Positions 1-9,105 of a DNA stretch of 64,000 nucleotides are shown here, piece after piece. The position numbers and the translations under genes were made by a program. How positions within the stretch are numbered: position 1 is the stretch's first letter; each line of letters starts with the position of its first letter. This DNA is from Spirosoma sp. SC4-14. GTDB taxonomy: Bacteria; Bacteroidota; Bacteroidia; Cytophagales; Spirosomataceae. The notes under the pieces are model-generated. The model was not told where the DNA came from and searched no databases. It saw only the letters and a list, made by a program, of their open reading frames with translations. The DNA is taken from NCBI RefSeq assembly GCF_037201965.1, contig NZ_CP147518.1:4519001-4583000 (forward strand). Direction: 5' to 3'.

Positions 1-463
1 CCTGCCACTAAGCGTTGGTACGGCACTGGCTGCCAAGCTGGATGATCTCGACTATCGGGTGTTTACGCTGCTGGGTGATGGCGAATTACCAGAAGGCTCG
101 AACTGGGAAGCCGCTCTGCTGGCATCGCACTATAAGCTCGACAACCTCTGCGCCATTGTCGATAAAAACACCTTACAGATTTCGGGACCAACCGCCGACG
201 TATGCAACACTGATCCGCTCGACCAGAAGTTCGAAGCGTTTGGCTGGGCAGTGCATCATGTCGATGGCCACGACCTGGCCGCTCTTCAGCAAGCGTTCGA
301 TGCATTGCCCTTTGCATCGGGCAAACCCAGCCTGATCATTGCGCATACCGTAAAAGGGAAAGGTGTCAGCTTTATGGAAAATCAGCTCAAATGGCACCAC
401 GGCGTACCGAATAAAGATCAATACGCGCAGGCACTGGAAGAATTAACGGTCATTGGTCATTAG
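1..463 (+). CDS. Transketolase, N-terminal (TPP-binding) subunit, 5'-truncated
   Basis: The frame is open from base 2 and the gene starts left of the window; the GTG at 59 is internal. The visible part contains the thiamine pyrophosphate signature, GDGELPEG followed about 25 residues later by the NLCAIVDKNT segment, and the KGKGVSFME and WHHG(V)P motifs typical of the end of the N-terminal transketolase half. The protein ends there, and the pyrimidine-binding half is a separate gene 25 bp downstream, so this is a two-subunit transketolase. Such enzymes move a two-carbon ketol unit between sugar phosphates in the cytoplasm. The neighbouring sugar ABC transporter and FGGY kinase suggest a dedicated ketose-phosphate substrate rather than the housekeeping pentose-phosphate role. 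The stop codon TAG lies inside a hairpin arm. Confidence 0.93.
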   Translation, partial: LPLSVGTALAAKLDDLDYRVFTLLGDGELPEGSNWEAALLASHYKLDNLCAIVDKNTLQISGPTADVCNTDPLDQKFEAFGWAVHHVDGHDLAALQQAFDALPFASGKPSLIIAHTVKGKGVSFMENQLKWHHGVPNKDQYAQALEELTVIGH

Positions 464-500
464 TCATTGGTCATTGACCTTTCAATGAATGACTAATGAC
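456..500. repeat. Inverted repeat between transketolase subunits (GTCATTAGTCATT type)
   Basis: GTCATTAGTCATT at 456-468 is perfectly inverted as AATGACTAATGAC at 488-500. The left arm holds the stop codon of the first subunit (461-463) and the right arm holds the first ATG of the second (489). The arm is built from 7-bp GTCATTA/GTCATTG units, the same word used in hairpins at 11656, 37634 and, imperfectly, 47070. Confidence 0.85.
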
Positions 501-1478
501 TTCATAATCAAAAACATGGGAGAAGTTGCTACTGCAGTACCACTGGCCTATCAGGCTAATCTGGACGTTTTTTCGGCCACGCTTCAGGAACTGGCGGCCA
601 CCGACCGCAATCTGCTGGTTGTTACGAGCGATTCGCGTGGATCGGGTAAGCTGGTACCTTTCGGCCAGAAATACCCCCGCCAAATCGTCGAGATTGGCAT
701 TGCCGAGCAAAATCTGGTGGGCGTTGCGGCCGGTCTGGCTTCTACGGGTAAAAACGTTTTTGCCGTATCGCCAGCCTGCTTTCTAACCGCTCGGTCGTTC
801 GAGCAGATCAAAACCGACGTGGCTTATTCGAACAATCCGGTTAGGCTGATCGGCATCAGTGCGGGGGTCAGCTATGGCGCATTAGGCTCGACGCACCACA
901 GTCTGCACGATTACGCGGCACTGCGGGCCGTACATAATCTGACGATAGTAGCGCCAGCCGACAATTTCGAAACTGAACAAGCCATTCGACAGGCAACCCA
1001 GCTCGACACCCCTATTTACATCCGCTTTGGTAAAAAACCGATGCCGTTGTTATCGGAAACAAACCAGACGTTCGAGTTCGGGAAAGGGCGCGTCGTGAAC
1101 GAAGGCGATGATCTGGTACTGATTGCTACTGGCGAAACGGTTTATCCGGCGCGTCAGGCGGCTCATCAACTGGAAAATACCCACGGAATTCGGGCAACGG
1201 TCATTAGCATGCACACAATTAAGCCTTTAGACTATGCACTGCTGGCAACAGTGGCCGCTACAGGCGTGCCCATTCTGACGGTTGAAGAACATAGCATTTT
1301 CGGTGGCCTGGGCGAAGCCTGTGCATCCTTCCTGCTCACGAATGGCTATCATAACCGCTTTAAAATCATGGGCATTCCCGACGAATATACCGTAACAGGC
1401 TCTCAGATCGAGATTTTCAACCATTATGGTTTATCTGAGAACGGCATTGCACGCGAAGCGCTGACGCTGGTTGAGTGA
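489..1478 (+). CDS. Transketolase, C-terminal (pyrimidine-binding) subunit
   Basis: 329 aa, partner of the preceding gene. The pyrimidine-binding domain (about residues 20-190) has the catalytic-glutamate motif GIAEQN and the SYGALGSTHHS segment; the C-terminal transketolase domain (about 200-320) includes VEEHSIFGGLG. Length and order match DXS-like split transketolases. The first ATG (489) lies inside a hairpin arm, and an alternative ATG at 516 (MGEVATAV) would free the start from the repeat; I cannot decide between them. It probably forms a heterotetramer with the upstream subunit. Together with the kinase at 7389 it would cleave a ketose phosphate by ketol transfer. The stop codon TGA begins another repeat arm. 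Confidence 0.93.
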   Translation: MTNDFIIKNMGEVATAVPLAYQANLDVFSATLQELAATDRNLLVVTSDSRGSGKLVPFGQKYPRQIVEIGIAEQNLVGVAAGLASTGKNVFAVSPACFLTARSFEQIKTDVAYSNNPVRLIGISAGVSYGALGSTHHSLHDYAALRAVHNLTIVAPADNFETEQAIRQATQLDTPIYIRFGKKPMPLLSETNQTFEFGKGRVVNEGDDLVLIATGETVYPARQAAHQLENTHGIRATVISMHTIKPLDYALLATVAATGVPILTVEEHSIFGGLGEACASFLLTNGYHNRFKIMGIPDEYTVTGSQIEIFNHYGLSENGIAREALTLVE

Positions 1479-1599
1479 TTGAATGATTGAATTATTCAAC
1501 GTCCGTTCTGGCAGTAAACAATTCAATCATTCAATCATTCAATCATTCAATCATTCAATCATTCAATCACTCAATCACTCAATCACTCAATCACTCAAC
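1473..1599. repeat. 8-bp tandem array with inverted arm (CAATCATT type)
   Basis: Nine 8-bp units run from 1524 to 1595: five CAATCATT followed by four CAATCACT. An opposing arm, TTGAGTGATTGAATGATTGAA, starts at 1471 and contains the stop codon of the transketolase gene. Together they could form a long slipped hairpin between that gene and the DUF1593 gene. The same TTCAAT word occurs in the hairpin at 61228-61300. Confidence 0.9.
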
Positions 1600-1619
1600 C
1601 GATTTCGTTCCTAAACCTG

Positions 1620-3032
1620 ATGAAACCTATTTTTTCACTGATCGCCCTGAGTGTGCTGATCGTTCTGACGGGCCCACTTCAGGCTCAGTCGCCGAATCAG
1701 AAACTGCGGGTGCTCGTATTGACCGACATCGAAAACGAACCCGACGATGCTCAGTCGATGGTGCGTTTTCTGACCTATTCGAATCAATGGGATGTTGAGG
1801 GCTTACTAGCGACCACCTCCATTCACCTGAAAAATCGGGTAGCCCCCCAACGTATCCGGCAAATTGTCGATGCCTACGGTCAGGTACGGAATAACCTGCT
1901 GCTGCACGAAAAAGGCTATCCCGAAACGGCCTATTTGTTGAGCGTACTGAAATCTGGTATACCCAAATACGGCATGGAAGGCGTAGGACCAGGTAACGAT
2001 TCGGAAGGTTCGGAGCATATCATCAGTGTAGTCGACAAAGCCGATCCGCGACCGGTATGGATTCCGGTATGGGGGGGTGCCAACTGCCTGGCGCAGGCAC
2101 TCTGGAAAGTACGCCAGACCCGCACCCCCGACGAACTGGCCCGGTTTGTTGGCAAAATTCGGGTCTATACCATTTCGGATCAGGACGACACCGGCCCCTG
2201 GATTCGGAAAACGTTTCCCGATCTGTTCTACATCGTCAGTCCGGGTTATCATTCCAGGGGCGGCTATCACTACAGTACCTGGAGCGGCATCAGTGGCGAT
2301 AAGAAACACGGGCGCTTTACGGGTGCCGATTTCAGCATCGTAGACAATCCCTGGCTCGACGAAAACATCCGTAAAAACCATGGTCCACTCGGTGCCCAGC
2401 ACCCGCATACCGAATTTATGATGGAAGGCGACACGCCAACCTTCCTATACCTGATTCCGAACGGATTAGGCAGTCCCGAACATCCTGACTATGGTAGCTG
2501 GGGCGGACGCTACGAGTTGTATACACCCCGCACGCGCAAGTGGTTTTTCGAACCCGAAACCCGCCCGATCTGGACCAATGCGGAAGACGAAGTACTGGGC
2601 ATTGACAGTAGTTATCATACCAGCGACAAAGCCACCATCTGGCGGTGGCGCAGCGCCTACCAGAACGATTTTGCGGCCCGCATCGACTGGACAATCAAAC
2701 CGTATAAAGAAGCTAATCACCCACCCGTTGCCAAACTGGGACATGCGAATGAACTACGAGCAAAAAGCAACGAAACAGTTACGCTCAGTGCCGAAGGCTC
2801 TACCGACCCCGATGGCAACAACCTGACGTATGACTGGATTTACTACCGCGAAGTAGGCACTTTCGAAAGTAACAATCCGGTAATGGTATCGAATCGAACC
2901 AGTAAAGTTGCTTCATTCACCGCGCCTAAAGTCGCCAGGCCCGAAACACTGCATTTTATTCTGGCCGTAACCGACAAGGGTGTTCCGGCACTTACGCGCT
3001 ATCAGCGAGTCATTGTAACTGTCTTTCCCTAA
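1620..3032 (+). CDS. Secreted DUF1593 (Sde182-like, nucleoside-hydrolase fold) protein
   Basis: 470 aa with a signal peptide ending near QAQS. The N-terminal domain (about 25-330) starts with [13 protein letters not shown], the acidic loop that binds calcium in nucleoside hydrolases, and keeps [16 protein letters not shown] and MEGDTPTF, which mark the DUF1593/Sde182 family. The C-terminal part (about 370-470) is a beta-sandwich with the STDPDGN motif of PKD-like domains. Known members were annotated as cellulose-binding proteins and have the NH fold; the natural substrate is not established. A second copy lies at 10182. Location suggests a periplasmic or surface hydrolase that releases the sugar taken up by the ABC system directly downstream. 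Start chosen at the ATG just before the signal peptide. Confidence 0.88.
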   Translation: MKPIFSLIALSVLIVLTGPLQAQSPNQKLRVLVLTDIENEPDDAQSMVRFLTYSNQWDVEGLLATTSIHLKNRVAPQRIRQIVDAYGQVRNNLLLHEKGYPETAYLLSVLKSGIPKYGMEGVGPGNDSEGSEHIISVVDKADPRPVWIPVWGGANCLAQALWKVRQTRTPDELARFVGKIRVYTISDQDDTGPWIRKTFPDLFYIVSPGYHSRGGYHYSTWSGISGDKKHGRFTGADFSIVDNPWLDENIRKNHGPLGAQHPHTEFMMEGDTPTFLYLIPNGLGSPEHPDYGSWGGRYELYTPRTRKWFFEPETRPIWTNAEDEVLGIDSSYHTSDKATIWRWRSAYQNDFAARIDWTIKPYKEANHPPVAKLGHANELRAKSNETVTLSAEGSTDPDGNNLTYDWIYYREVGTFESNNPVMVSNRTSKVASFTAPKVARPETLHFILAVTDKGVPALTRYQRVIVTVFP

Positions 3033-3048
3033 TGCCCCTGCCCTGCCT

Positions 3049-4059
3049 ATGACACCAAATGCGCATTCCATAAATCCGCTTTTCGGCCCAAATCGAAGCG
3101 ATGTTTCTGGCCGGGCCAGCTATGGGTCGATGCTGTTTCTGCTCGTGTTTGCCAGCGTGTTTGCCAGTTGCCGCTCAGGAAACGATAAGGCAAACGCGCC
3201 TAAAAAAGTGGCCGTCATTGTGTCGACGCTAAATAACCCATGGTTTGTCGTATTGGCCGAAACAGCGGCTACCGAAGCGAAAAAGCTAGGGTATGAAACC
3301 AAAATCTTCGATTCGCAGAATAATACCTCGCTGGAAGCCGATCATTTCGAGAATGCGATTGTGTCGGGGTTCAACGCCATTCTGCTTAATCCAACCGATT
3401 CGGACGGCTCAATCGTTAATGTGATGAAAGCGAAGGAAGCGGGCATCCCGGTGTTCTGCATGGACCGGGAAGTTAACTCGTCGAACGTAGCAACCTCACA
3501 GATTCTGTCCGACAACTATTCGGGCTGCGTTGCGATCGGTGAAGACTTTGTGAAGGATTTGAATAAAAAAGGCAACTACGTCGAAATTCTCGGTCTCGTG
3601 GGCGACAACAACACCTGGAATCGTTCGAAGGGGTTTCATAGCGTGGTGGATCGGTATCCGGGCCTGAACATGGTGGCGCAGCAAAGTGCCGATTTCGACC
3701 GTAACAAAGCGATGGACGTGCTGGAATCCATTCTGCAGGCACACCCCGACATTGATGCCGTATTCTGCGGCAACGATGCCATGGCAATGGGGGCCTATCA
3801 GGCGCTGGTTGCTGCGGGCAAAGCCAACAGTGTGGGGGTTTATGGTTTCGACGGGGCCGATGATGTCATGAATGCCATCCGCGACCGCAAAATCAGGGCT
3901 ACGGGGCTGCAATCGCCCCAGACGATGGCTAAAACAGCCGCCCGGTTTGCCGACGAATACTTTAAAGGCAAGCGCGACTTCGCCCAGCGAATTCCGGTAG
4001 CGGTCGAACTGGTCACGCAGAAAAATAGTGCCGATTACGAAACCCCGGCCCGCCCATGA
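3049..4059 (+). CDS. Sugar ABC transporter substrate-binding lipoprotein (RbsB-like)
   Basis: 336 aa. The lipobox VFASC marks a lipoprotein. The mature part is a type I periplasmic binding protein (Peripla_BP_4): VAVIVSTLNNPWF strand and loop, ILLNPTDSDG, DNYSGCVAIGE and CGNDAMAMGAYQAL all correspond to RbsB segments that contact pentoses and hexoses. The N-region before the hydrophobic core is long if the first ATG is used; the ATG at 3130 (MLFLLVFASVFASC) gives a conventional signal and may be the true start. It is followed with a 4-bp ATGA overlap by the DUF2291 gene, so the transporter is co-translated. It delivers a pentose-like sugar or polyol to the permease at 6402. Confidence 0.9.
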   Translation: MTPNAHSINPLFGPNRSDVSGRASYGSMLFLLVFASVFASCRSGNDKANAPKKVAVIVSTLNNPWFVVLAETAATEAKKLGYETKIFDSQNNTSLEADHFENAIVSGFNAILLNPTDSDGSIVNVMKAKEAGIPVFCMDREVNSSNVATSQILSDNYSGCVAIGEDFVKDLNKKGNYVEILGLVGDNNTWNRSKGFHSVVDRYPGLNMVAQQSADFDRNKAMDVLESILQAHPDIDAVFCGNDAMAMGAYQALVAAGKANSVGVYGFDGADDVMNAIRDRKIRATGLQSPQTMAKTAARFADEYFKGKRDFAQRIPVAVELVTQKNSADYETPARP

Positions 4060-4700
4060 CCCGAAACGCAACCCATCGGAAACCGCAACCGCTGACGTAC
4101 CTGATCGGTCTGGCGCTGGTGCTTATTGTAGCCTACAATTCGGTCTATTTCCGAAAGCTGGACGAAGTCAGGGCCGGAGCCGCCAAAACCGGGAAGTTCG
4201 ATGCGGCCAGCTATGCCAAAACGTTCTGGACAAAAAAGCTGCTTCCTGCCGCGCAGGATTCCGCTACGAATCTGTCTACGCTTCTACCGTTGCTGAAAAC
4301 GGATAAAGAAAAAGCCTTCACAACCTACTCACAGGCATTAGGCATTGGCAACATTCGTTACTTTCTGGTGAAAGGCGAAGGCACCATCACAAGCGTTGGC
4401 GATAACACTATTTCGGTATCGCTGCCGACGGGCGAAACGGTTAATCTGGCAACAGAATACATTTTTGGGAATGCCGCGCGCGATGCGTCGGGCCTGATCA
4501 AAATCACCGAGTTCGACAACACGGCCGATCTGAACAGCGTGTCGGAAGCCCTAAACGACATCATCCGCAACAAAGTCATTCCGCCCTTAAAATCGACGGC
4601 TAAAACCGGCCAGAAACTGACCTTCGTCGGCGCTGTCGAATTAAACCAGGCGCATTTACACCTAGCTGATATAGAGATTATTCCGATTTCGGTTAACTAG
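4056..4700 (+). CDS. DUF2291 membrane-anchored periplasmic protein
   Basis: 214 aa. One N-terminal hydrophobic segment (about 13-27) anchors a periplasmic domain. Segments FWTKKLLPAA, YFLVKGEGTI and FVGAVELNQ fit DUF2291, a family found almost only next to ribose-type sugar ABC transporters; its biochemical role is unknown. The ATG overlaps the stop of the binding-protein gene (ATGA), which indicates translational coupling. Likely an accessory protein of the uptake system. I see no catalytic motif. Confidence 0.82.
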   Translation: MTRNATHRKPQPLTYLIGLALVLIVAYNSVYFRKLDEVRAGAAKTGKFDAASYAKTFWTKKLLPAAQDSATNLSTLLPLLKTDKEKAFTTYSQALGIGNIRYFLVKGEGTITSVGDNTISVSLPTGETVNLATEYIFGNAARDASGLIKITEFDNTADLNSVSEALNDIIRNKVIPPLKSTAKTGQKLTFVGAVELNQAHLHLADIEIIPISVN

Positions 4701-4707
4701 CAGGGAT

Positions 4708-4774
4708 GGCGGGGAGTGGCGGGGAATTTCCGAGCCACCCGAGCCACCCCTGCTCTCCCCGCAACTCCCCCGCC
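4708..4774. repeat. GC-rich imperfect inverted repeat before the ABC ATPase gene
   Basis: GGCGGGGAGTGGCGGGGA at 4708-4725 is inverted as TCCCCGCAACTCCCCCGCC at 4756-4774, with one bulge and one mismatch. It lies between the DUF2291 stop and the ATPase start in an otherwise continuous transporter operon, so it may attenuate or stabilise the transcript. Confidence 0.7.
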
Positions 4775-4783
4775 CCCAACCCT

Positions 4784-6283
4784 ATGCTAGTAGCAGAAAA
4801 CATAACCAAACGATTTTCGGGCGTAACGGCTCTCGACAATGTCTGTCTGGAATTTCAGGCGGGTAAAGTCACGGCCGTCATTGGCGAAAACGGTGCGGGT
4901 AAATCGACGCTGATGAAGATTCTCTCGGGCGTATATGCCGATTATGAAGGGCAGATTCGGTTTAAGGGTGCCCCTGTGCATTTCGGGTCGATCCGCGATG
5001 CGCAGGACTGCGGAATTGCCATCATTCACCAGGAGCTAAACCTGATTCCCTATCTCAGCATCACCGAAAATATCTTTCTGGGCCGCGAACCGACTACCCA
5101 ATGGGGTACTCTCGACAAACGCGCCATGCGGGAACGCACTCATCAGCTTCTGAACGATCTGCAATTATCGATCAACCCGGACACGCTCATCGCCGATCTG
5201 AAAGTAGGGCAACAACAGGTTGTCGAAATTGCCAAGGCGTTGCTCGAAGAATCGGAAGTGATCATCATGGACGAGCCAACTTCGGCCATCAGCGAAAGCG
5301 AGGTCGCGGTGCTGTTCCGCATCATCAATGAGCTGCGGCAGCGCGGTAAAGCCATTGCCTACATCTCGCATAAGCTCGATGAGTTGTTCACCATTGCCGA
5401 CCACTATGTTGTGTTGCGCGACGGCAAATCCATCGAGTCGGGCGATATGCACAATATGGATCACGATAACCTGATTCGTAAAATGGTAGGTCGGGAAGTG
5501 CAGATTATCCGGCGAAAAACCGACGAAGCGAGTTACGAACCCTTGCTGTCCGTAACGAACCTTTGCCTGACGCACCCCATTCGACCGCAGGAGCTTCAGC
5601 TAAAAAATCTGTCGTTTACGGTTGGGCGCGGTGAAGTCGTTGGTCTTTTCGGACTCATGGGCGCGGGTCGTACCGAACTGCTCGAAACCCTGTTTGGGCT
5701 TCACCCCAAACGGGCCAGCGGTACGGTTCAGGTCGACGGAGAAACGATCTCACTGAAAGCGCCCATGCGGGCCATTGAAGCCGGAATGGCCCTGGTTCCC
5801 GAAGACCGGAAACGCGACGGGCTGGTGCTTGACCTGGATGTGCGGACAAATATTAGTCTGACAGCGCTGGACGCTATTGAAAAGGCTGGCTTTCTGAATC
5901 AGCGCAAGGAAACTGCGCTGGCTCAAAAATACATTGCCGATCTACGGATTAAAACATCATCGGAAAAACAGACCGCCAAAAACCTGAGTGGAGGTAATCA
6001 GCAGAAGATTGTGCTCTCGAAATGGCTGGCTACGCACCCGAAAGTACTGATGCTCGACGAGCCCACACGTGGCATCGACATCAACGCCAAGAACGAAATC
6101 TATAAACTCATTTTACAACTAGCCAGCGAAGGCATGAGCATTCTGGTGGTATCGTCCGAAATCCCCGAAATTCTGTCCATATCGGACCGGATTCTAGTCA
6201 TGTGCGAAGGAAGCCTTACCGCCGAACTAAGCCTTACCGAAGCTACTGAAGATGCCATACTGAAAGCCGCAATACCAAAATAG
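4784..6283 (+). CDS. Sugar ABC transporter ATP-binding protein (RbsA-like, duplicated ABC)
   Basis: 499 aa from the ATG at 4784; codons before it run through the GC-rich repeat and are not conserved-looking. The first ABC half has Walker A GENGAGKST, signature region VGQQQVVEIAKAL and Walker B VIIMDEPTSAIS. The second half has the degenerate Walker A GLMGAGRTE usual in RbsA/XylG/MglA, an intact LSGGNQQK signature and Walker B LMLDEPTRGID. This is the carbohydrate uptake type 2 ATPase, so one fused subunit powers a homodimeric permease. It belongs to the operon with the lipoprotein and DUF2291 upstream and the permease and kinase downstream. Confidence 0.95.
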   Translation: MLVAENITKRFSGVTALDNVCLEFQAGKVTAVIGENGAGKSTLMKILSGVYADYEGQIRFKGAPVHFGSIRDAQDCGIAIIHQELNLIPYLSITENIFLGREPTTQWGTLDKRAMRERTHQLLNDLQLSINPDTLIADLKVGQQQVVEIAKALLEESEVIIMDEPTSAISESEVAVLFRIINELRQRGKAIAYISHKLDELFTIADHYVVLRDGKSIESGDMHNMDHDNLIRKMVGREVQIIRRKTDEASYEPLLSVTNLCLTHPIRPQELQLKNLSFTVGRGEVVGLFGLMGAGRTELLETLFGLHPKRASGTVQVDGETISLKAPMRAIEAGMALVPEDRKRDGLVLDLDVRTNISLTALDAIEKAGFLNQRKETALAQKYIADLRIKTSSEKQTAKNLSGGNQQKIVLSKWLATHPKVLMLDEPTRGIDINAKNEIYKLILQLASEGMSILVVSSEIPEILSISDRILVMCEGSLTAELSLTEATEDAILKAAIPK

Positions 6284-6284
6284 T

Positions 6285-6398
6285 ATTCGGTTTATGGTAT
6301 TCGGTTTACGGTTGCTCCGCCTAAGGAGGTGTGCCAACAAGAAGAGCAACCGTAAACTGCAAACCGAATCCCGTAAACCGAATCCTGTAAACTGAACC
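6285..6398. repeat. CGGTTTACGGT-type hairpin between ABC ATPase and permease genes
   Basis: Repeats of ATTCGGTTTA(T/C)GG on the left and AACCG(A/T)AA on the right face each other. The best perfect stem is GTTTACGGTTGCTC at 6304-6317 with GAGCAACCGTAAAC at 6344-6357, and further ATTCGGTTT/AAACCGAAT matches lie outside it. It fills the entire 118-bp gap between two subunit genes of one transporter. Confidence 0.85.
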
Positions 6399-6401
6399 AA
6401 C

Positions 6402-7382
6402 ATGCAGTTATCCCTAACCGCCTACCGACCGTTACTTATCCGTTTTCAGTCGCTGATTGCTCTATTTGTTTTATGCCTGGCAATCAGCCTATTGTCGGAT
6501 AAATTTCTGTCGGTTGCCAATTTCTGGAACGTGCTTCGGCAGATTTCGGTCAACGTATGTATTTCAACGGGCATGACGCTGGTTGTGCTCACGGCCGGTA
6601 TCGACTTATCGGTTGGCTCGGTGCTGGCCCTGTCGGGTGCGATTACGGCGGGCCTGCTTCGCAATGGCATTCCCATACCCAGTGCCAATCTGTTCATCGG
6701 GTTTACGCTATTGGGAGGTATGGTGGCCGGACTGCTGACAGGGTCGGCATTGGGCTGGTTCAATGGCTGGGCAATCACTCGTTTCAAGCTTCCGCCCTTC
6801 GTGGCCACACTGGCCATGCTCACCATTGCGCGGGGGCTAACCATGCTCTGGACGGAAGGTTTTCCCATAACGGGCCTCGGCGATTCGTTTACGTACCTCG
6901 GCACGGGCTGGTTTCTGGGCATTCCGGTTCCGGTATGGGTATCCGGGCTGATTGTGACAATTGCCGTACTGGTTACCAACAAAACCCGGTTAGGGCGATA
7001 CATCTATGCCATTGGCGGCAGCGAAAGTGCCGCCCGATTGTCGGGCGTTAATGTGGAGCGGATCAAAGTAATCGTCTATACCCTTGCTGGCACACTGGCG
7101 GCTGTTGGTGGCTTGCTGGTGACATCGCGACTCGATTCGGCACAACCCAATGCGGGTGTCAGCTACGAACTCGACTCCATTGCGGCCGTAGTTATTGGCG
7201 GCACATCGCTGTCGGGTGGGCGAGGCAGTATTCTGGGAACGGTGCAGGGTGCTGTCATTATCGGTGTACTAAACAACGGTCTGGTATTGCTCAATGTGTC
7301 GCCATTCTGGCAGCAGGTCGTAAAAGGGATTGTGATTCTGCTGGCCGTAATTATCGACAAATCGAATACGAAAGACGAGTAA
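6402..7382 (+). CDS. Sugar ABC transporter permease (RbsC-like)
   Basis: 326 aa, eight to ten hydrophobic segments. Diagnostic stretches are MTLVVLTAGIDLSVGS, the GWFNGWAITRFKLPPF loop, IGGSESAARLSGVNVE and AAVVIGGTSLSGGRGS, all characteristic of BPD_transp_2 permeases such as RbsC. It forms the membrane channel of the carbohydrate transporter and works with the ATPase at 4784 and the lipoprotein at 3049. The kinase gene starts 6 bp after its stop, so the imported sugar is presumably phosphorylated at once. Confidence 0.95.
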   Translation: MQLSLTAYRPLLIRFQSLIALFVLCLAISLLSDKFLSVANFWNVLRQISVNVCISTGMTLVVLTAGIDLSVGSVLALSGAITAGLLRNGIPIPSANLFIGFTLLGGMVAGLLTGSALGWFNGWAITRFKLPPFVATLAMLTIARGLTMLWTEGFPITGLGDSFTYLGTGWFLGIPVPVWVSGLIVTIAVLVTNKTRLGRYIYAIGGSESAARLSGVNVERIKVIVYTLAGTLAAVGGLLVTSRLDSAQPNAGVSYELDSIAAVVIGGTSLSGGRGSILGTVQGAVIIGVLNNGLVLLNVSPFWQQVVKGIVILLAVIIDKSNTKDE

Positions 7383-7388
7383 GCGTTT

Positions 7389-8900
7389 ATGGACATACAA
7401 CAGTCGTTTATACTGGCAGTCGACCAGGGCACCAGCAGCACGAAAACGCTCATTTTTGACGAAAACGGGCAGGTAGTGGCGCGTGCTTCGGAGCCGCTGA
7501 AAACCCATTACTATGGCGATGGCTATGTAGAACAGGAGCCCGAAGAAATCTACCGAAACGTGCTGACCTCCGTTGGCAAATGCATTGGCGGATTTGCGGC
7601 TGCCGGTGGTAATCCGCACCACATTTCGGTAGCTGGCATTTCAAATCAGCGCGAAACGTTTGTTGTCTGGAATAAAGCGGGTGAGCCGCTCTACAATGCC
7701 GTTGTTTGGCAATGCAAACGGTCTATCGACGTTTGTGAGCGATTGAAAGCGCAGGGTCATGAAGCCCTGATCCGGGAAAAAACCGGCTTGTTTATCGACC
7801 CCTATTTTTCGGGAACCAAGCTTATCTGGCTGGCCGAAAACGTGGCATCGGTGCAACAGGCTATTCAGTCGGGCAACGCCTATTTCGGAACCATCGACAC
7901 CTGGCTACTTTACCGCCTAACCAACGGAGCCTGCTATTTCACCGACTACACCAATGCCTCGCGCACGCTTTTTTTTAACCTGAAAACCCTCCTTTGGGAC
8001 ACCGAGCTACTGGAACTGTTCGGCCTTTCGGGCTTGAATTTACCAGAGCCAAAACCTTCTTCAGCCTTTTTTGGCGAATCAACCTTCAACGGTCTGTTCG
8101 ACCATACTGTTCAGCTAACAGCTATGATCGGCGACTCGCACGCGGCTGCTTTTGGTGAAGGCTGTTTTTCGTCAGGTACGGCCAAAGCAACGCTGGGAAC
8201 TGGCTGTTCGATCATCATGAACGTTGGCGATAGACTGACCGAATCGCAGTATGGCATGGTTTCAACCATTTGCTGGAGCACCGAAGAGCGACCGGGCCGA
8301 CGTTCGGTCGATTATGCACTCGAAGGCGTTATTGTAAGCTGTGGCGCAACAATCGAATGGCTTAAAAACAGCCTGGGTTTGTTTGCCAACAGCCGCGATA
8401 CCGAAGCAATGGCTACAGCTGTTTCCGACAATGGTGGCGTATATATTATTCCGGCATTTAGCGGCCTGGGTGCTCCCCACTGGCAAATGGCGCGTAAAGC
8501 GTCGATTTCAGGACTGACGTTTGGAACAGCCAAAAATCATCTGGCTCGAGCGGCTCTGGAATCGATTTCCTATCAGATTAAAGACGTGATTGTGGCGATG
8601 GAAAAAGACACCGGCATTCCGCTGGCCGAACTGATGGTCAATGGCGGCATCAGCTCGAATCAGTTTGTGCTGCAATTTCTGGCCGATCTGCTACAGAAAC
8701 CCGTCGTTAACAAAGGCATGCCCGATGTTTCGGCCCAGGGAGCCGCCTATCTGGCGGGACTGAAAGCCGGAATTTATACTGATCTGGCGCACCTGCAACG
8801 ACTGGAAGCGGGAAAAGCAATTATTCAACCCAATCCGAATAATGCACTAGTTATGCAATCGTATGAAGGCTGGTTAAATGCCATTGCAACGAATCAATAA
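7389..8900 (+). CDS. FGGY-family carbohydrate kinase, glycerol-kinase-like
   Basis: 503 aa, cytoplasmic. The N-terminal ATPase lobe opens with VDQGTSSTK (11-19) and has NQRET (86-90), TDYTNASRT and the catalytic-base loop IGDSHAAAFG with D249. The C-terminal lobe carries GTGCS, FSGLGAPHW and NGGISSNQF. Overall it is closest in motif content to glycerol kinase, keeping R88, E89 and the base aspartate, but the glutamine that follows the base in GlpK (GDQ) is serine here (S250), one of the substrate contacts in E. coli GlpK. With a ribose-type ABC transporter and a split transketolase in the cluster, the substrate is more likely an imported polyol, tetrose or branched pentulose than glycerol. 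No glycerol facilitator or GlpD gene is nearby. Confidence 0.88.
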   Translation: MDIQQSFILAVDQGTSSTKTLIFDENGQVVARASEPLKTHYYGDGYVEQEPEEIYRNVLTSVGKCIGGFAAAGGNPHHISVAGISNQRETFVVWNKAGEPLYNAVVWQCKRSIDVCERLKAQGHEALIREKTGLFIDPYFSGTKLIWLAENVASVQQAIQSGNAYFGTIDTWLLYRLTNGACYFTDYTNASRTLFFNLKTLLWDTELLELFGLSGLNLPEPKPSSAFFGESTFNGLFDHTVQLTAMIGDSHAAAFGEGCFSSGTAKATLGTGCSIIMNVGDRLTESQYGMVSTICWSTEERPGRRSVDYALEGVIVSCGATIEWLKNSLGLFANSRDTEAMATAVSDNGGVYIIPAFSGLGAPHWQMARKASISGLTFGTAKNHLARAALESISYQIKDVIVAMEKDTGIPLAELMVNGGISSNQFVLQFLADLLQKPVVNKGMPDVSAQGAAYLAGLKAGIYTDLAHLQRLEAGKAIIQPNPNNALVMQSYEGWLNAIATNQ

Positions 8901-8931
8901 AACCACCTTACGCATCTCTAATCCCTGATAC

Positions 8932-9084
8932 AGGGCTTTTTCATAAAACAGTATAACCACGTAGTGGTGGGCCGCTGGAACGATATCTGCCGGAATCATG
9001 CCGCTCCTATGGAACTGAAAATACACAAACTCACGGACGAACTACTACAGTAGCATGCCCACGGCATTGATATGAAAAAGCCCT
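8932..9084. repeat. MITE-like element: 13-bp inverted repeats about 127 bp apart
   Basis: AGGGCTTTTTCAT at 8932-8944 is perfectly inverted as ATGAAAAAGCCCT at 9072-9084. Just outside lie near-identical direct words, ATCCCTGATAC on the left (8921-8931) and ATCCCTAATAC on the right (9091-9101). The interior is non-coding with a small ACCACGTAGTGGT palindrome. It could be a small non-autonomous element or only a long-range hairpin of the intergenic type seen elsewhere. Confidence 0.5.
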
Positions 9085-9105
9085 AATCCAATCCCTAATA
9101 CCACC

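Noticed and set aside
1487..1798. 103-codon frame across the CAATCATT array
   Set aside because: It is repeat-derived at the start and then a shadow of the DUF1593 gene in another frame.
7389..8900. Housekeeping glycerol kinase (glpK)
   Set aside because: Motifs are GlpK-like, but the substrate-contact residue after the base differs and the gene is in a sugar ABC/transketolase cluster, so I give no symbol.
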